Shown: piece after piece, positions 1-7,039 of the stretch | How positions within the stretch are numbered: position 1 is the stretch's first letter | How the letters are laid out: every line of letters starts with the position of its first letter | Assembly (NCBI GenBank): GCA_024277485.1 | Contig: JAJRVA010000104.1 | Location: 1-12,835, forward strand | Length of the DNA: 12,835 nt | DNA from: Deltaproteobacteria bacterium | GTDB lineage: Bacteria > Desulfobacterota > Desulfobulbia > Desulfobulbales > Desulfobulbaceae | Direction: 5' to 3' | The notes under the pieces: model-generated | Database searches by the model: none | Told to the model about the DNA's origin: nothing | The model's input: only the letters and a program-made list of their open reading frames with translations | Program-made: the position numbers and the translations under genes

Positions 1-1005
1 GCTGATAAGCCTGGCACCGCCGATGGTAGTCTTCAGAACAACCCGCCCACCGCGTTTTCCTGCTGGTGCGGTAATGGTGCCGATAATAGCTCCATCGCGC
101 CCCTCGGGCATTTTTCGCATTGTCGAGAGCAGAGTGTCTGCCGCTTCTTTATCCGCAATGATGAGGCACTTGCCCTCGTTGGCCAGGTACAGGGGGTCCA
201 GGCCCAGCATCTCGCATGCCGTGTCAACCCCCGGTCTGACCGGCAGTCTTTCCTCGTTGATCTCGATCTGGACATTGGATTTGTCGGCGATCTCGGCAAG
301 AACGGTTGCCACCCCGCCCCGGGTCGGATCACGCATGCACCTGATATCGTCCGGAGCCTGTTTCAGGAGTTCTCCCGTCAGCCTGTGCAGCGGGGCGGTG
401 TCGCTTGCAACACTGCTCTGGATGGCAAGTCCTGCCCGGGCCGCCATGATGGTCACGCCGTGATCACCCATGTAACCTGAAAGTAGGACAACATCACCGG
501 GCCGGGCCCGGCCGGAGCCCAGGGTCAGGGAATCAGGGACGATCCCGATGCCGGAAGTGGTGATGAAAATTTTATCCGCCTTGCCCCGCGGTACAACCTT
601 GGTATCCCCGGTAACGACAGGGACACCGCTTTCGCGTGATGCCCGGCCAATGGAGTCGACCACCCTCTCCAGGTCAGCCACGGGGAATCCTTCCTCCAGG
701 ATAAGGGCAAGGCTCAGGCCGAGGGGAGAGGCCCCCTGCATGGCAAGGTCATTGATGGTTCCGTGGACCGCCAGGCTGCCGATATCACCGCCGGGAAAAA
801 AAACAGGGTCTACCACGTACCCGTCAGTCGTAAAGGCAAGGCGGGTGGAACCGGCCGTCAGCACGGCACTGTCTTCGAATTCGGCTAACACGGGATTGTC
901 CAGCCTGGGGAGAAATATTTTTTCTATGAGATCACGCCCGGCCACGCCGCCGCTGCCGTGATCAAGCAGTATCCGTTTGTCGTCCATGTCTTTTCCTGCA
1001 ATCAT
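1..1005 (-). CDS. hypE: HypE, hydrogenase maturation carbamoyl dehydratase (C-terminal end cut by window edge)
   Basis: HypE takes the carbamoyl group that HypF places on its C-terminal cysteine and dehydrates it with ATP to a thiocyanate, the source of the CN ligands of [NiFe] hydrogenases; it acts in the cytoplasm. The frame is open for 335 codons without a stop and runs off the left edge. Family signatures are visible: LDHGSGG near the N-terminus, TDGYVVDPVFFPGGDIG, HGTINDLAMQGASP, VTGDTKVVPRG (ATP-binding PurM/AIRS-type fold), GDHGVTIMAAR, MRDPTRGG and NEGK. Only about ten residues should be missing, including the terminal PR(I/V)C tail with the acceptor cysteine, so that residue cannot be checked here. 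I chose the ATG at 1005 because AAAGGGG (1012-1018 on this strand) sits just upstream; an in-frame ATG at 987 (MDDKR) is the alternative and closer to the usual N-terminus. It is the last hyp gene seen of a hypF-C-D-E series. Confidence 0.95.
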   Translation of the reverse strand, partial: MIAGKDMDDKRILLDHGSGGVAGRDLIEKIFLPRLDNPVLAEFEDSAVLTAGSTRLAFTTDGYVVDPVFFPGGDIGSLAVHGTINDLAMQGASPLGLSLALILEEGFPVADLERVVDSIGRASRESGVPVVTGDTKVVPRGKADKIFITTSGIGIVPDSLTLGSGRARPGDVVLLSGYMGDHGVTIMAARAGLAIQSSVASDTAPLHRLTGELLKQAPDDIRCMRDPTRGGVATVLAEIADKSNVQIEINEERLPVRPGVDTACEMLGLDPLYLANEGKCLIIADKEAADTLLSTMRKMPEGRDGAIIGTITAPAGKRGGRVVLKTTIGGARLIS

Positions 1006-1028
1006 GATGAGCCCCTTTCATCCCAGCC

Positions 1029-1056
1029 TTCTTCAACCTCCAGCCTCCAGCTTCCA
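1029..1056 (-). repeat. Four tandem purine-rich heptads between hypD and hypE
   Basis: In the 80-base gap between the hypD stop and the hypE start, the minus strand carries four adjacent 7-base units: TGGAAGC (1056-1050), TGGAGGC (1049-1043), TGGAGGT (1042-1036) and TGAAGAA (1035-1029). The middle two contain GGAGG, which resembles a ribosome binding site but lies more than 30 bases from the hypE start. No terminator-like hairpin is visible in the gap. A role is unknown. Confidence 0.6.
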
Positions 1057-1085
1057 ACCAGAAACCCTGAGCCACCTGTGCCTGT

Positions 1086-2180
1086 TTACACATCTCCGTA
1101 TTTGCTGTGGGCGGCGCAGGTGCCTTCACTGGAGACCATGCAGGGGCCGACCGGGCTGGTCGGCGTGCACCTGGTATTGAACAGCGGGCACTCCTGCGGC
1201 GTGACCCTGCCGGTCAGGATTTCGCCGCAGCGGCACCCCGGGGGTTCCGGCACCACAACAGGTTGCAGGCCGAAACGGTGCGCGGCGTCATGCCGGTTGA
1301 ATTCGGCCCTCAGCTTGAGCCCGCTGCCGGGGAGTTCGCCAAGCCCCCGCCACTGTGCGTCGCAGGGTTCAAAAGCCGCGGCAATCATCTGCCTGGCCCT
1401 GGGATTGCCCTCCCTGCTGACAACTCTCCCGTAACTGTTTTCAACCCGGGCCCTGGATTCACGTGCCTGGCAGGCCAGCATGAAGACTCCGCTGAGAATA
1501 TCAAGAGGCTCAAACCCGGCAATAACGCAGGGCATGTGGTACTTTGCGGCAAAGGGTTCATAGGCCTTCTCACCGATGATGGCGCTGACATGGCCGGGGC
1601 AGAGCAGGCCGTCCAGGGCCAGTTCAGGATCGCTGAGCAGGACATCAAGGGCAGGGGGGACGACCTTGTGCGACACAAGGAGCATGAAGTTGTCGATATC
1701 CCGCTGCCGGGCCTCCATGACCGTTGCCGCAATGACCGGGATCGTCGTCTCAAAGCCGATGGCCGGAAAGATGACCGGCCTGTCGGTTGAGCGGGCAATC
1801 TGCAGGGCATCGGCCGGGGAGTACACAACGTCTACCTGTGCCCCTTCCGCCCTGGCCGTGGCAAGGGTTTTGCCGCTGCTGCCCGGGACCCTGAGCAGGT
1901 CGCCGAATGTTGCAATGATGATGTCCGGTTGCCCGGCCAGTTCGATGATCATGTCAATGTCGCCACCACTGGTTACGCAGACCGGGCAGCCGGGGCCTGA
2001 AATCAGTTTAATGCCTTCCGGCAGCAGGGAGCGGATGCCGTGCCGGAAAATGGCCATGGTGTGGGTGCCGCATACCTCCATGAACCGCATGGGCCTGTCG
2101 ACCTGTTCATGAATGCGGCGGGCCAGTTTTTCGGCAAGGGCGCTGTCGCGAAACCCCTCAGATATCTTTTCGGTCAACAT
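1086..2180 (-). CDS. hypD: HypD, Fe-S scaffold for Fe(CN)2CO assembly
   Basis: HypD forms a complex with HypC on which the Fe(CN)2CO group of [NiFe] hydrogenases is assembled in the cytoplasm; it takes cyanide from HypE and carries a [4Fe-4S] cluster. The 364-residue length fits the family. Key motifs are FMEVCGTHTMAI (Cys37), SGPGCPVCV (Cys65, Cys68), the central ATFGDLLRVPGS and PAIGFETT blocks, and a C-terminal cysteine-rich region with PGCRCGEIL, ECPLFNTRC, GPCMVSSEGTC, which provides the cluster ligands. I place the start at the ATG at 2180 (MLTEKISEGF). The frame is open to an ATG at 2264, but those extra 28 residues overlap hypC in another frame and do not look like HypD. The gene overlaps the 3' end of hypC by 23 bases, which suggests coupled translation. 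Confidence 0.95.
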   Translation of the reverse strand: MLTEKISEGFRDSALAEKLARRIHEQVDRPMRFMEVCGTHTMAIFRHGIRSLLPEGIKLISGPGCPVCVTSGGDIDMIIELAGQPDIIIATFGDLLRVPGSSGKTLATARAEGAQVDVVYSPADALQIARSTDRPVIFPAIGFETTIPVIAATVMEARQRDIDNFMLLVSHKVVPPALDVLLSDPELALDGLLCPGHVSAIIGEKAYEPFAAKYHMPCVIAGFEPLDILSGVFMLACQARESRARVENSYGRVVSREGNPRARQMIAAAFEPCDAQWRGLGELPGSGLKLRAEFNRHDAAHRFGLQPVVVPEPPGCRCGEILTGRVTPQECPLFNTRCTPTSPVGPCMVSSEGTCAAHSKYGDV

Positions 2181-2418
2181 GTTCGGCCATCTCTCGCATG
2201 AGGTTGAGGTTGGTCTCTGCTTCAGCCGCATCCAGGGTATGAATACCATAGCCGGCATGGACAATCAGGTAATCACCGACCTCGGGCCAGCGGTCAACAA
2301 TATCGAGGCGGACCTCTTTTCTCAGTCCGTCCTCCTCCACGACTGCGACGGGAAACGAGAGGGAGTCTCCCTGTTTTCCGTGTACTTCATTGACCCGCAT
2401 GGGAATTGCCAGACACAT
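2158..2418 (-). CDS. hypC: HypC/HybG-family hydrogenase maturation chaperone
   Basis: HypC is a small cytoplasmic chaperone that binds the iron with HypD, then carries the Fe(CN)2CO unit to the precursor of the large hydrogenase subunit. The protein has 86 residues, the usual size, and begins MCLAIPMRV. The family motif MC(L/I)AIP includes the essential Cys2, which becomes the new N-terminus after Met removal. The later GDYLIVHAGYGIHTLD block is also typical. Its start lies inside the last 32 bases of hypF and is preceded by a perfect AGGAGG five bases upstream. Its 3' end overlaps hypD by 23 bases. Confidence 0.96.
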   Translation of the reverse strand: MCLAIPMRVNEVHGKQGDSLSFPVAVVEEDGLRKEVRLDIVDRWPEVGDYLIVHAGYGIHTLDAAEAETNLNLMREMAEHVDRKDI

Positions 2419-4717
2419 GGATACCTCCTATAACTGCTTGACCAAGGGCAAGGCCGCCGTCATTTGCCGGCACCTGTCTGTTGGTGAAAAGCGTGAGCTT
2501 GGCTTGGGAGAAGAAGTCAAGAAACCCTTCAGTAAGAATACGATTCTGGGCACAACCGCCGCTGAATACAATGGATGTGATGCCGGTCTGTTCACTGAGA
2601 TACTCTACCATGCTACCGAGGCCTGCGACAAGGAATTCGTGCAGGAACAGGGCAAGATCCCCGGTCGGCAGGCGTGCCTCGATGATTTTTTCAGTAATAT
2701 GCCGGATGCACAGTTCAGTGTTCAGTTCCAGCATTCCCTCCCGGTCGTGAAAGAGTGTGCCCGCGTTGAGTTCAGCAAACGAGTCGCTGTCTGTCAGGGA
2801 GCCGCCACCGAATTTCTGTGCAGCCAGGGATTCCAGTTCCATGGCCGCCTGTCCCTCATAGGTGTTGAGCAGGCAGATTCCCAGAAGTGCGGCCACGGCA
2901 TCAAACAGGCGCCCGCAGCTGGAGGTGAGGGGAGAGTTTATCCCCCCGTTGATCATGTCCTGGATGAATTTTCGCTCGCTTGCGGCAATGTCGGCAAGAT
3001 GAACAGCAGCCCTGCTGTCGGTGATGCCGGCGGCATGCAGGGCGGCCAACCCCATCCGCCAGGGCTGCCGCGCAGCCATGTCGCCGCCCGGAAGATGCAG
3101 CGCCGGGAGGTGGCCAAGCCGTTTGTACTCCTGCAGGGTACAGTGCAGGACCTCGCCGCCCCAGGTGGTGCCGTCCGGCCCGAATCCTGTTCCGTCAAGG
3201 ATAATGGCCAATGCTTCGTCCAGGCCGTGCTCCGCCATGACTGATGCGGCGTGGGCCCAGTGATGCTGGACCCTGGTGACCGGCAGGTCCAGCTCCAGGG
3301 CAAACCCGGTGCTCAGGTAGTCAGGATGCAGGTCAGCAACAACATGGCGCGGTTCTATTTCCAGGAGTGTTGTAAGCCGCTCATAGGTCTCCTCGAAAAA
3401 ATCAAGGGTTGCCAGGTTGTTCAGGTTGCCGATGTGCTGGCTCATGAAGGCGTCCCGTTTCCTGGCCAGGCAGATACAGTTTTTCAGCTCCCCTCCCACC
3501 GCAAGTATGGGCGCCACATCCGATGCAAGCGGAACCGGCGCAGGCGCATACCCCCTGGACCTGCGAAGAAATACAGGCCCGTTTCCGATCATGCGGACAA
3601 CAGAGTCATCCACCCTGGTATGGATATCCCGGTTGTGCATCAGGAACCCGTCGCAGAAGGAAGACAGGCGGCGGACCGCCTCATCATTGTCCCTGCACAG
3701 GGGGTCGCCTGCCACGTTGCCGCTGGTCATGACCAGGCATTCAGGGGTTTTACGCTGCGAGAAAAGGAGATGATGCAGGGGGGTGTAGGGCAGCATGACC
3801 CCTAATTCTCCAATCGACGGGGCAAGGCTTGCGGCCGGCCCGGAGCCGGCCCGTTTCCGCAGGAGAACGATGGGGCAGGACGGGGATGTGAGCAGTTTTT
3901 CTTCGACTTTACCAACCCTGCAGAGCCTTTTCGAGGTTTCAAGGGTGTTGACCATGACGGCAAGGGGCTTGCACGGCCTGTTTTTTCGCTGCCTGAGCAG
4001 GGCAACGGTTTCCGCTGCAAAACCGTTGGCTGCCAGGTGAAACCCGCCCAGTCCCTTGATGCCGATAATCCCACCTTCGTGCAGTCGTTCCGCAGCCTCG
4101 GCCAGGGGATCATCAACCGGCAGCCGGTTTCCCTGCCGGTCATGCCACGCGAGTCCGGGGCCGCACAGGTCGCACCCGTTGGGCTGGGCATGAAAACGCC
4201 TGTCGCCGGGGTCCTGGTATTCAGCGAGACACTCCCGGCACATTGTAAATGAGCGCATGGTCGTGCGCGGTCGGTCGTAGGGGAGAGAACGGATTATGGT
4301 GTAGCGGGGACCGCAGTTGGTGCAGTTGGTAAACGGGTATCCGAAGCGGCGGTCAGACGGATTTGCTATTTCACGCCGGCAGTCCCGGCAGGTCGCGGTG
4401 TCCGGTGAAACGTGGGTGGCACTCTCTTTGTCGGACGTGCTGGCATGGATTGAAAAGTTGGTAACGGTTTCAGGCAGTCGCGCCTCCTGCTCTTCAAGAG
4501 AGACAATGTGTGCCAGGGGCGGGGCCTCGTTTCGCAGGGAGCGCACCAGTGCGTTGATATCGGCGCTGCTGCCGGCAACCCTGATAACGACTCCACTGCT
4601 GCTGTTGGTGATAAAACCTGCCAGGCCGTACCGTTGTGCCAGGCGGTACACGAAGGGACGGAAACCCACCCCCTGGACAATGCCGTTGACGAGGATTTCC
4701 GTTGCCTGCCTGTCCAT
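2387..4717 (-). CDS. hypF: HypF, carbamoyltransferase for hydrogenase maturation
   Basis: HypF uses carbamoyl phosphate and ATP to make carbamoyl-AMP and transfers the carbamoyl group to the C-terminal cysteine of HypE, the first step of CN ligand synthesis. The 776 residues show all expected parts in order. First is an acylphosphatase domain with VQGVGFRPF (Arg20) and TNSSSG (Asn38). Two zinc-finger units follow, with Cys110/113/132/135 and Cys160/163/182/185, each CxxC-x18-CxxC. Then come a YrdC-like nucleotide-binding domain (about 205-390, with GIKGLGGFHLA and MTSGN) and a Kae1-like carbamoyl-transfer domain with VGGELKN, VQHHWAHAAS and FSGGCAQNR. The start at 4717 follows the stop of the upstream flavoprotein gene by only five bases, so they are probably co-transcribed. 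The ribosome binding site is weak (GAAAAGA), which suggests coupling. Confidence 0.97.
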   Translation of the reverse strand: MDRQATEILVNGIVQGVGFRPFVYRLAQRYGLAGFITNSSSGVVIRVAGSSADINALVRSLRNEAPPLAHIVSLEEQEARLPETVTNFSIHASTSDKESATHVSPDTATCRDCRREIANPSDRRFGYPFTNCTNCGPRYTIIRSLPYDRPRTTMRSFTMCRECLAEYQDPGDRRFHAQPNGCDLCGPGLAWHDRQGNRLPVDDPLAEAAERLHEGGIIGIKGLGGFHLAANGFAAETVALLRQRKNRPCKPLAVMVNTLETSKRLCRVGKVEEKLLTSPSCPIVLLRKRAGSGPAASLAPSIGELGVMLPYTPLHHLLFSQRKTPECLVMTSGNVAGDPLCRDNDEAVRRLSSFCDGFLMHNRDIHTRVDDSVVRMIGNGPVFLRRSRGYAPAPVPLASDVAPILAVGGELKNCICLARKRDAFMSQHIGNLNNLATLDFFEETYERLTTLLEIEPRHVVADLHPDYLSTGFALELDLPVTRVQHHWAHAASVMAEHGLDEALAIILDGTGFGPDGTTWGGEVLHCTLQEYKRLGHLPALHLPGGDMAARQPWRMGLAALHAAGITDSRAAVHLADIAASERKFIQDMINGGINSPLTSSCGRLFDAVAALLGICLLNTYEGQAAMELESLAAQKFGGGSLTDSDSFAELNAGTLFHDREGMLELNTELCIRHITEKIIEARLPTGDLALFLHEFLVAGLGSMVEYLSEQTGITSIVFSGGCAQNRILTEGFLDFFSQAKLTLFTNRQVPANDGGLALGQAVIGGIHVSGNSHAGQ
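2424..2429 (-). promoter_or_regulatory. Strong ribosome binding site for hypC inside hypF
   Basis: AGGAGG on the minus strand lies five bases before the hypC ATG and inside the last codons of hypF. It fixes the hypC start and should allow strong initiation of the chaperone within the polycistronic message. Confidence 0.8.
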
Positions 4718-4722
4718 TCTTT

Positions 4723-5643
4723 TCAGGCTGCTGTTTCTCTTTTCAGCCTTCGCGCAAAGCCGGCTGCCTCCATGCCCGCAACACAGCCTTCCCCGACCGC
4801 CTTGGCCATCTGGTACGGGGGGCCGACAATGTCCCCGGCAGCATAGATGCCCGGGATGTTTGTTTCCTGTTTGCGGTTGGTGTTGATATATTTGAAATGC
4901 TCGGTATCCAGCTCCACGCCGATGAGGGTCGCGAGCTCAAGGGCCCCTTTTGAGCCCAGCTCAATGAAGATACCGTCAACAGCCAGGGAGTTGCCTGTTT
5001 CAAGGAGGATCCCGGTGACACTGTTTTCGCCCTGGATGGATTGTACCCGGTTTCCGGCCAGGACCTCGACGCTGCTCTGTTCAAGCCTTTCCCGCAGTTC
5101 CCGTGACACCTCAAGCTGTTTTGCGATCAGGTAGACCTTGTCGGCATAGCCAAGCAGGGTCAGGGCGCCGTCAACCGCCGCGCTCCTGTCTCCGGTCACG
5201 GCCACGGTGGCGCCCCTGTAAAAGTTGGCGTCACAGTCGACACAGTAGCTTACGCCGCGGCCGGCAAGTTCTTTTTCCCCGGAAACGCCAAGTTTTTTCT
5301 TGGCAACCCCCATGGCGAAGATGATTGTCCTGGTGGTAACTTCCGTGCCTGACTCAAGCTCCAGGTGGAAGAGGTCGTCGGATTGCGTGATTTTCAGGAC
5401 ATCGTCTTCAGACGTCCGGGCACCGAATTTTTTAAGCTGGCGGTGGCCGGTTTCAAGAAGGTCCTTTCCTTCCCGGACCCCCTCGATGCAGGCATAGTTT
5501 TCCACATGGGCCGAATAGAGCGCGCTGTTTTCAATCCGCCCCAGAACAAGGACATCGGTCTTTTTTCTCGACGCATGGATAGCTGCCTGGATACCGGCCG
5601 GACCGGCGCCGATTATGACAACATCATAAAGCTGCTGGGTCAT
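4723..5643 (-). CDS. Thioredoxin-reductase-like flavoprotein lacking NADPH-binding motifs
   Basis: This is a 306-residue protein of the low-molecular-weight thioredoxin reductase fold, expected to pass electrons through FAD and a redox disulfide to a thioredoxin-like partner. The FAD-binding site is intact: VVIIGAGPAG near the N-terminus and IYAAGDIVG near the C-terminus. The redox motif is CVDC (Cys134, Cys137) where CATC is usual. The NADPH half-site is degenerate: the usual GxGxxA reads TGDRSAA (about 150-156), and the HRRxxxR block is replaced by AKQLEVS. Family knowledge links this pattern to thioredoxin reductases that use another donor, such as the ferredoxin-dependent group, but the donor here is an inference. 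The frame extends 18 residues upstream to 5697, but I chose the ATG at 5643 because AAAGGAG lies just before it and the conserved sequence begins there. It leads the hyp operon, five bases before hypF. Confidence 0.88.
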   Translation of the reverse strand: MTQQLYDVVIIGAGPAGIQAAIHASRKKTDVLVLGRIENSALYSAHVENYACIEGVREGKDLLETGHRQLKKFGARTSEDDVLKITQSDDLFHLELESGTEVTTRTIIFAMGVAKKKLGVSGEKELAGRGVSYCVDCDANFYRGATVAVTGDRSAAVDGALTLLGYADKVYLIAKQLEVSRELRERLEQSSVEVLAGNRVQSIQGENSVTGILLETGNSLAVDGIFIELGSKGALELATLIGVELDTEHFKYINTNRKQETNIPGIYAAGDIVGPPYQMAKAVGEGCVAGMEAAGFARRLKRETAA

Positions 5644-5877
5644 TTTCAAATCTCCTTTTTCTCCCTTTTGCATTTTTGTACACGATCTCCATAACAAGGT
5701 CGACAGAATTATGATTTTCAGTTAGTATTAAAAATTTATGTTGGGATTGACGGTAAGGCGCTTGCCGGTCCTGTCTGCCTGTGAAAAGCAGAGCGAAAAG
5801 TGAACGGGTACAGCCTGCTGTCAAGCGTCTCATTTTGCAAAAAATTACGTTGAGTTGCAAAAAAAGGAACACTAATT
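5644..5877. promoter_or_regulatory. Divergent intergenic region between the flavoprotein-hyp operon and the tol cluster
   Basis: This 234-base AT-rich stretch separates two operons that read away from each other, so it should hold both promoters, but I find no convincing -35/-10 pair on either strand. Visible elements are a perfect inverted repeat ACAGC-ct-GCTGT (5810-5821), two copies of TTGCAAAAAA (5835-5844 and 5855-5864) exactly 20 bases apart, and the tolQ ribosome binding site AAGGA (5864-5868). A leftward promoter probably lies in the AT-rich 5705-5740 section. No open frame here looks like a gene. Confidence 0.5.
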
Positions 5878-6573
5878 GTGAATATATCTCTTTTCAACAT
5901 GATGGTGAATGCCGGCCTGGTGGTCAAGGCCGTCATGATTGCCCTCCTGGTTTTTTCTGTTGTTTCCTGGAGTATCATTATCATGAAATACCTTGTTTTC
6001 AAGAGGGTAAGACAGAGTTCCGATGAATTTCTTGATCATTTCTGGGAGAGCAAAACACTGAATGAGGCCTACAGGTCGGCTGGAGAGTACACCCACAGTC
6101 CTGAGGCCACTGTCTTTGTTTCCGGTTTTCATGAGCTGAAAAAGATAAGCGCAGCCCGTGAACAGAGGTACAGCGAGGGTGAAACCCTGGAGATGCAGTT
6201 GGCTACTCTCGATAATATGAAGCGAGCCATGCGCAAAGCTCATATTCTGGAGATTCAGCGTTTGGGCAATTCCCTGCCCTTTCTTGCGACAACCGGCAGC
6301 GCCACCCCGTTTATCGGCCTCTTTGGCACGGTCTGGGGGATCATGACATCATTTCATGATATCGGCATGCGCGGTTCCGCATCACTGGCTGTCGTGGCGC
6401 CGGGCATTTCAGAGGCCCTTGTCGCCACTGCGGCAGGTTTGGCGGTTGCCATTCCCGCGGTAATCTTTTATAATTTTTATTCAAACAGGCTGGCTGATGT
6501 TGAGTCCGACATGGAGCATTTTTCAACTGATTTTCTCAACCTGATTGAACGTGATTTTCTGACCCGCGCGTAA
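5878..6573 (+). CDS. tolQ: TolQ, inner-membrane proton channel subunit of the Tol system
   Basis: TolQ forms, with TolR, the proton-driven motor of the Tol-Pal system, which powers TolA and helps outer-membrane constriction at division. The 231 residues belong to the MotA/TolQ/ExbB family. The first membrane segment is about 15-38 (VVKAVMIALLVFSVVSWSII) and is followed by a cytoplasmic loop. The second and third segments are about 132-158 (SLPFLATTGSATPFIGLFGT and on) and 178-202 (with LVATAAGLAVAIPAVIFY); these hold the family signature. It starts with GTG after AAGGA at a spacing of nine bases. As the first gene of tolQ-R-A-B, its position next to tolR supports TolQ over ExbB or MotA. Confidence 0.94.
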   Translation: MNISLFNMMVNAGLVVKAVMIALLVFSVVSWSIIIMKYLVFKRVRQSSDEFLDHFWESKTLNEAYRSAGEYTHSPEATVFVSGFHELKKISAAREQRYSEGETLEMQLATLDNMKRAMRKAHILEIQRLGNSLPFLATTGSATPFIGLFGTVWGIMTSFHDIGMRGSASLAVVAPGISEALVATAAGLAVAIPAVIFYNFYSNRLADVESDMEHFSTDFLNLIERDFLTRA

Positions 6574-6598
6574 GCATTTTTCGGAAGGAGTAGAGACG

Positions 6599-7024
6599 AT
6601 GGCAATGGGGCCCATGAATGGCGGCGGCCGGAGGGGACTGGTAGCGGAGATCAACGTGACACCGCTAGTCGATGTCATGCTGGTGCTGCTCATCATTTTC
6701 ATGGTAACCGCGCCGATGATGACCCAGGGTATCGAGGTCGACCTGCCGGAAACGACCACCAAGGCCCTCAGGCAGAAAGAAGAGCCGCTGATAGTGACCC
6801 TCAGCAAGGAGGGACATATTTACCTGGGCAGGGTCAAGGTCAACAGCTCCCTGTTGAAACAGCAGTTAGGGGCGATGTCGGAAGAAGAGAAGAAACGGCC
6901 GATCTATCTCCGGGCGGATGAAAATGTCGCCTATGGTCTGGTGGTTAAGATGATGTCGGACATTAAGCAGGCGGGTTTTGAGAAACTGGGAATGATTACA
7001 GAGCCTCCTGTAAAAAAGATGTAG
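6599..7024 (+). CDS. tolR: TolR/ExbD-family energy-transducing subunit
   Basis: TolR partners TolQ in the proton channel and has one membrane helix with a periplasmic domain. The protein is 141 residues, the usual length. The N-terminus carries AEINVTPLVDVMLVLLIIF, in which Asp25 is the conserved proton-path residue of the helix; the periplasmic part (about 43-141) fits the ExbD/TolR domain. GGAAGGAG lies eight bases before the ATG. A second in-frame ATG at 6605 is possible but less well spaced. It ends with TAG at 7022-7024, in the same frame as the tolA-like gene that follows. Confidence 0.94.
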   Translation: MAMGPMNGGGRRGLVAEINVTPLVDVMLVLLIIFMVTAPMMTQGIEVDLPETTTKALRQKEEPLIVTLSKEGHIYLGRVKVNSSLLKQQLGAMSEEEKKRPIYLRADENVAYGLVVKMMSDIKQAGFEKLGMITEPPVKKM

Positions 7025-7039
7025 GGAGGAATAATTCTG
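7025..7039 (+). promoter_or_regulatory. Ribosome binding site and non-canonical start of the tolA-like gene
   Basis: GGAGG (7025-7029) directly follows the tolR stop codon. Seven bases later an in-frame CTG (7037-7039) opens the tolA-like frame. ATT at 7034 is also in frame but only four bases from GGAGG. No ATG, GTG or TTG occurs in this frame between the tolR stop and 7211. This site therefore decides the start. Confidence 0.65.

Noticed and set aside
1107..1790. Long open frame on the plus strand opposite hypD
   Set aside because: It is a by-product of the GC-rich hypD coding sequence; its translation has no recognisable domain and hypD is certain.
2181..2264. N-terminal extension of hypD by 28 residues
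   Set aside because: The extra codons overlap hypC in another frame, give a sequence with no HypD resemblance, and the ATG at 2180 fits the usual HypD N-terminus.
2390..3244. Long open frame on the plus strand opposite hypF
   Set aside because: HypF on the other strand has all family motifs over this stretch; the antisense translation resembles nothing and is a shadow.
5644..5697. 18-residue N-terminal extension of the flavoprotein
   Set aside because: The FAD-binding start MTQQLYDVVIIGAGPAG follows a good ribosome binding site at 5643; the extension is charged, not conserved in type and lacks its own site.
7022..7024. TAG as a sense (pyrrolysine) codon joining tolR and the tolA-like gene
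   Set aside because: TolR is full length at this stop, a good ribosome binding site follows immediately, and cpoB also ends in TAG at its natural length.
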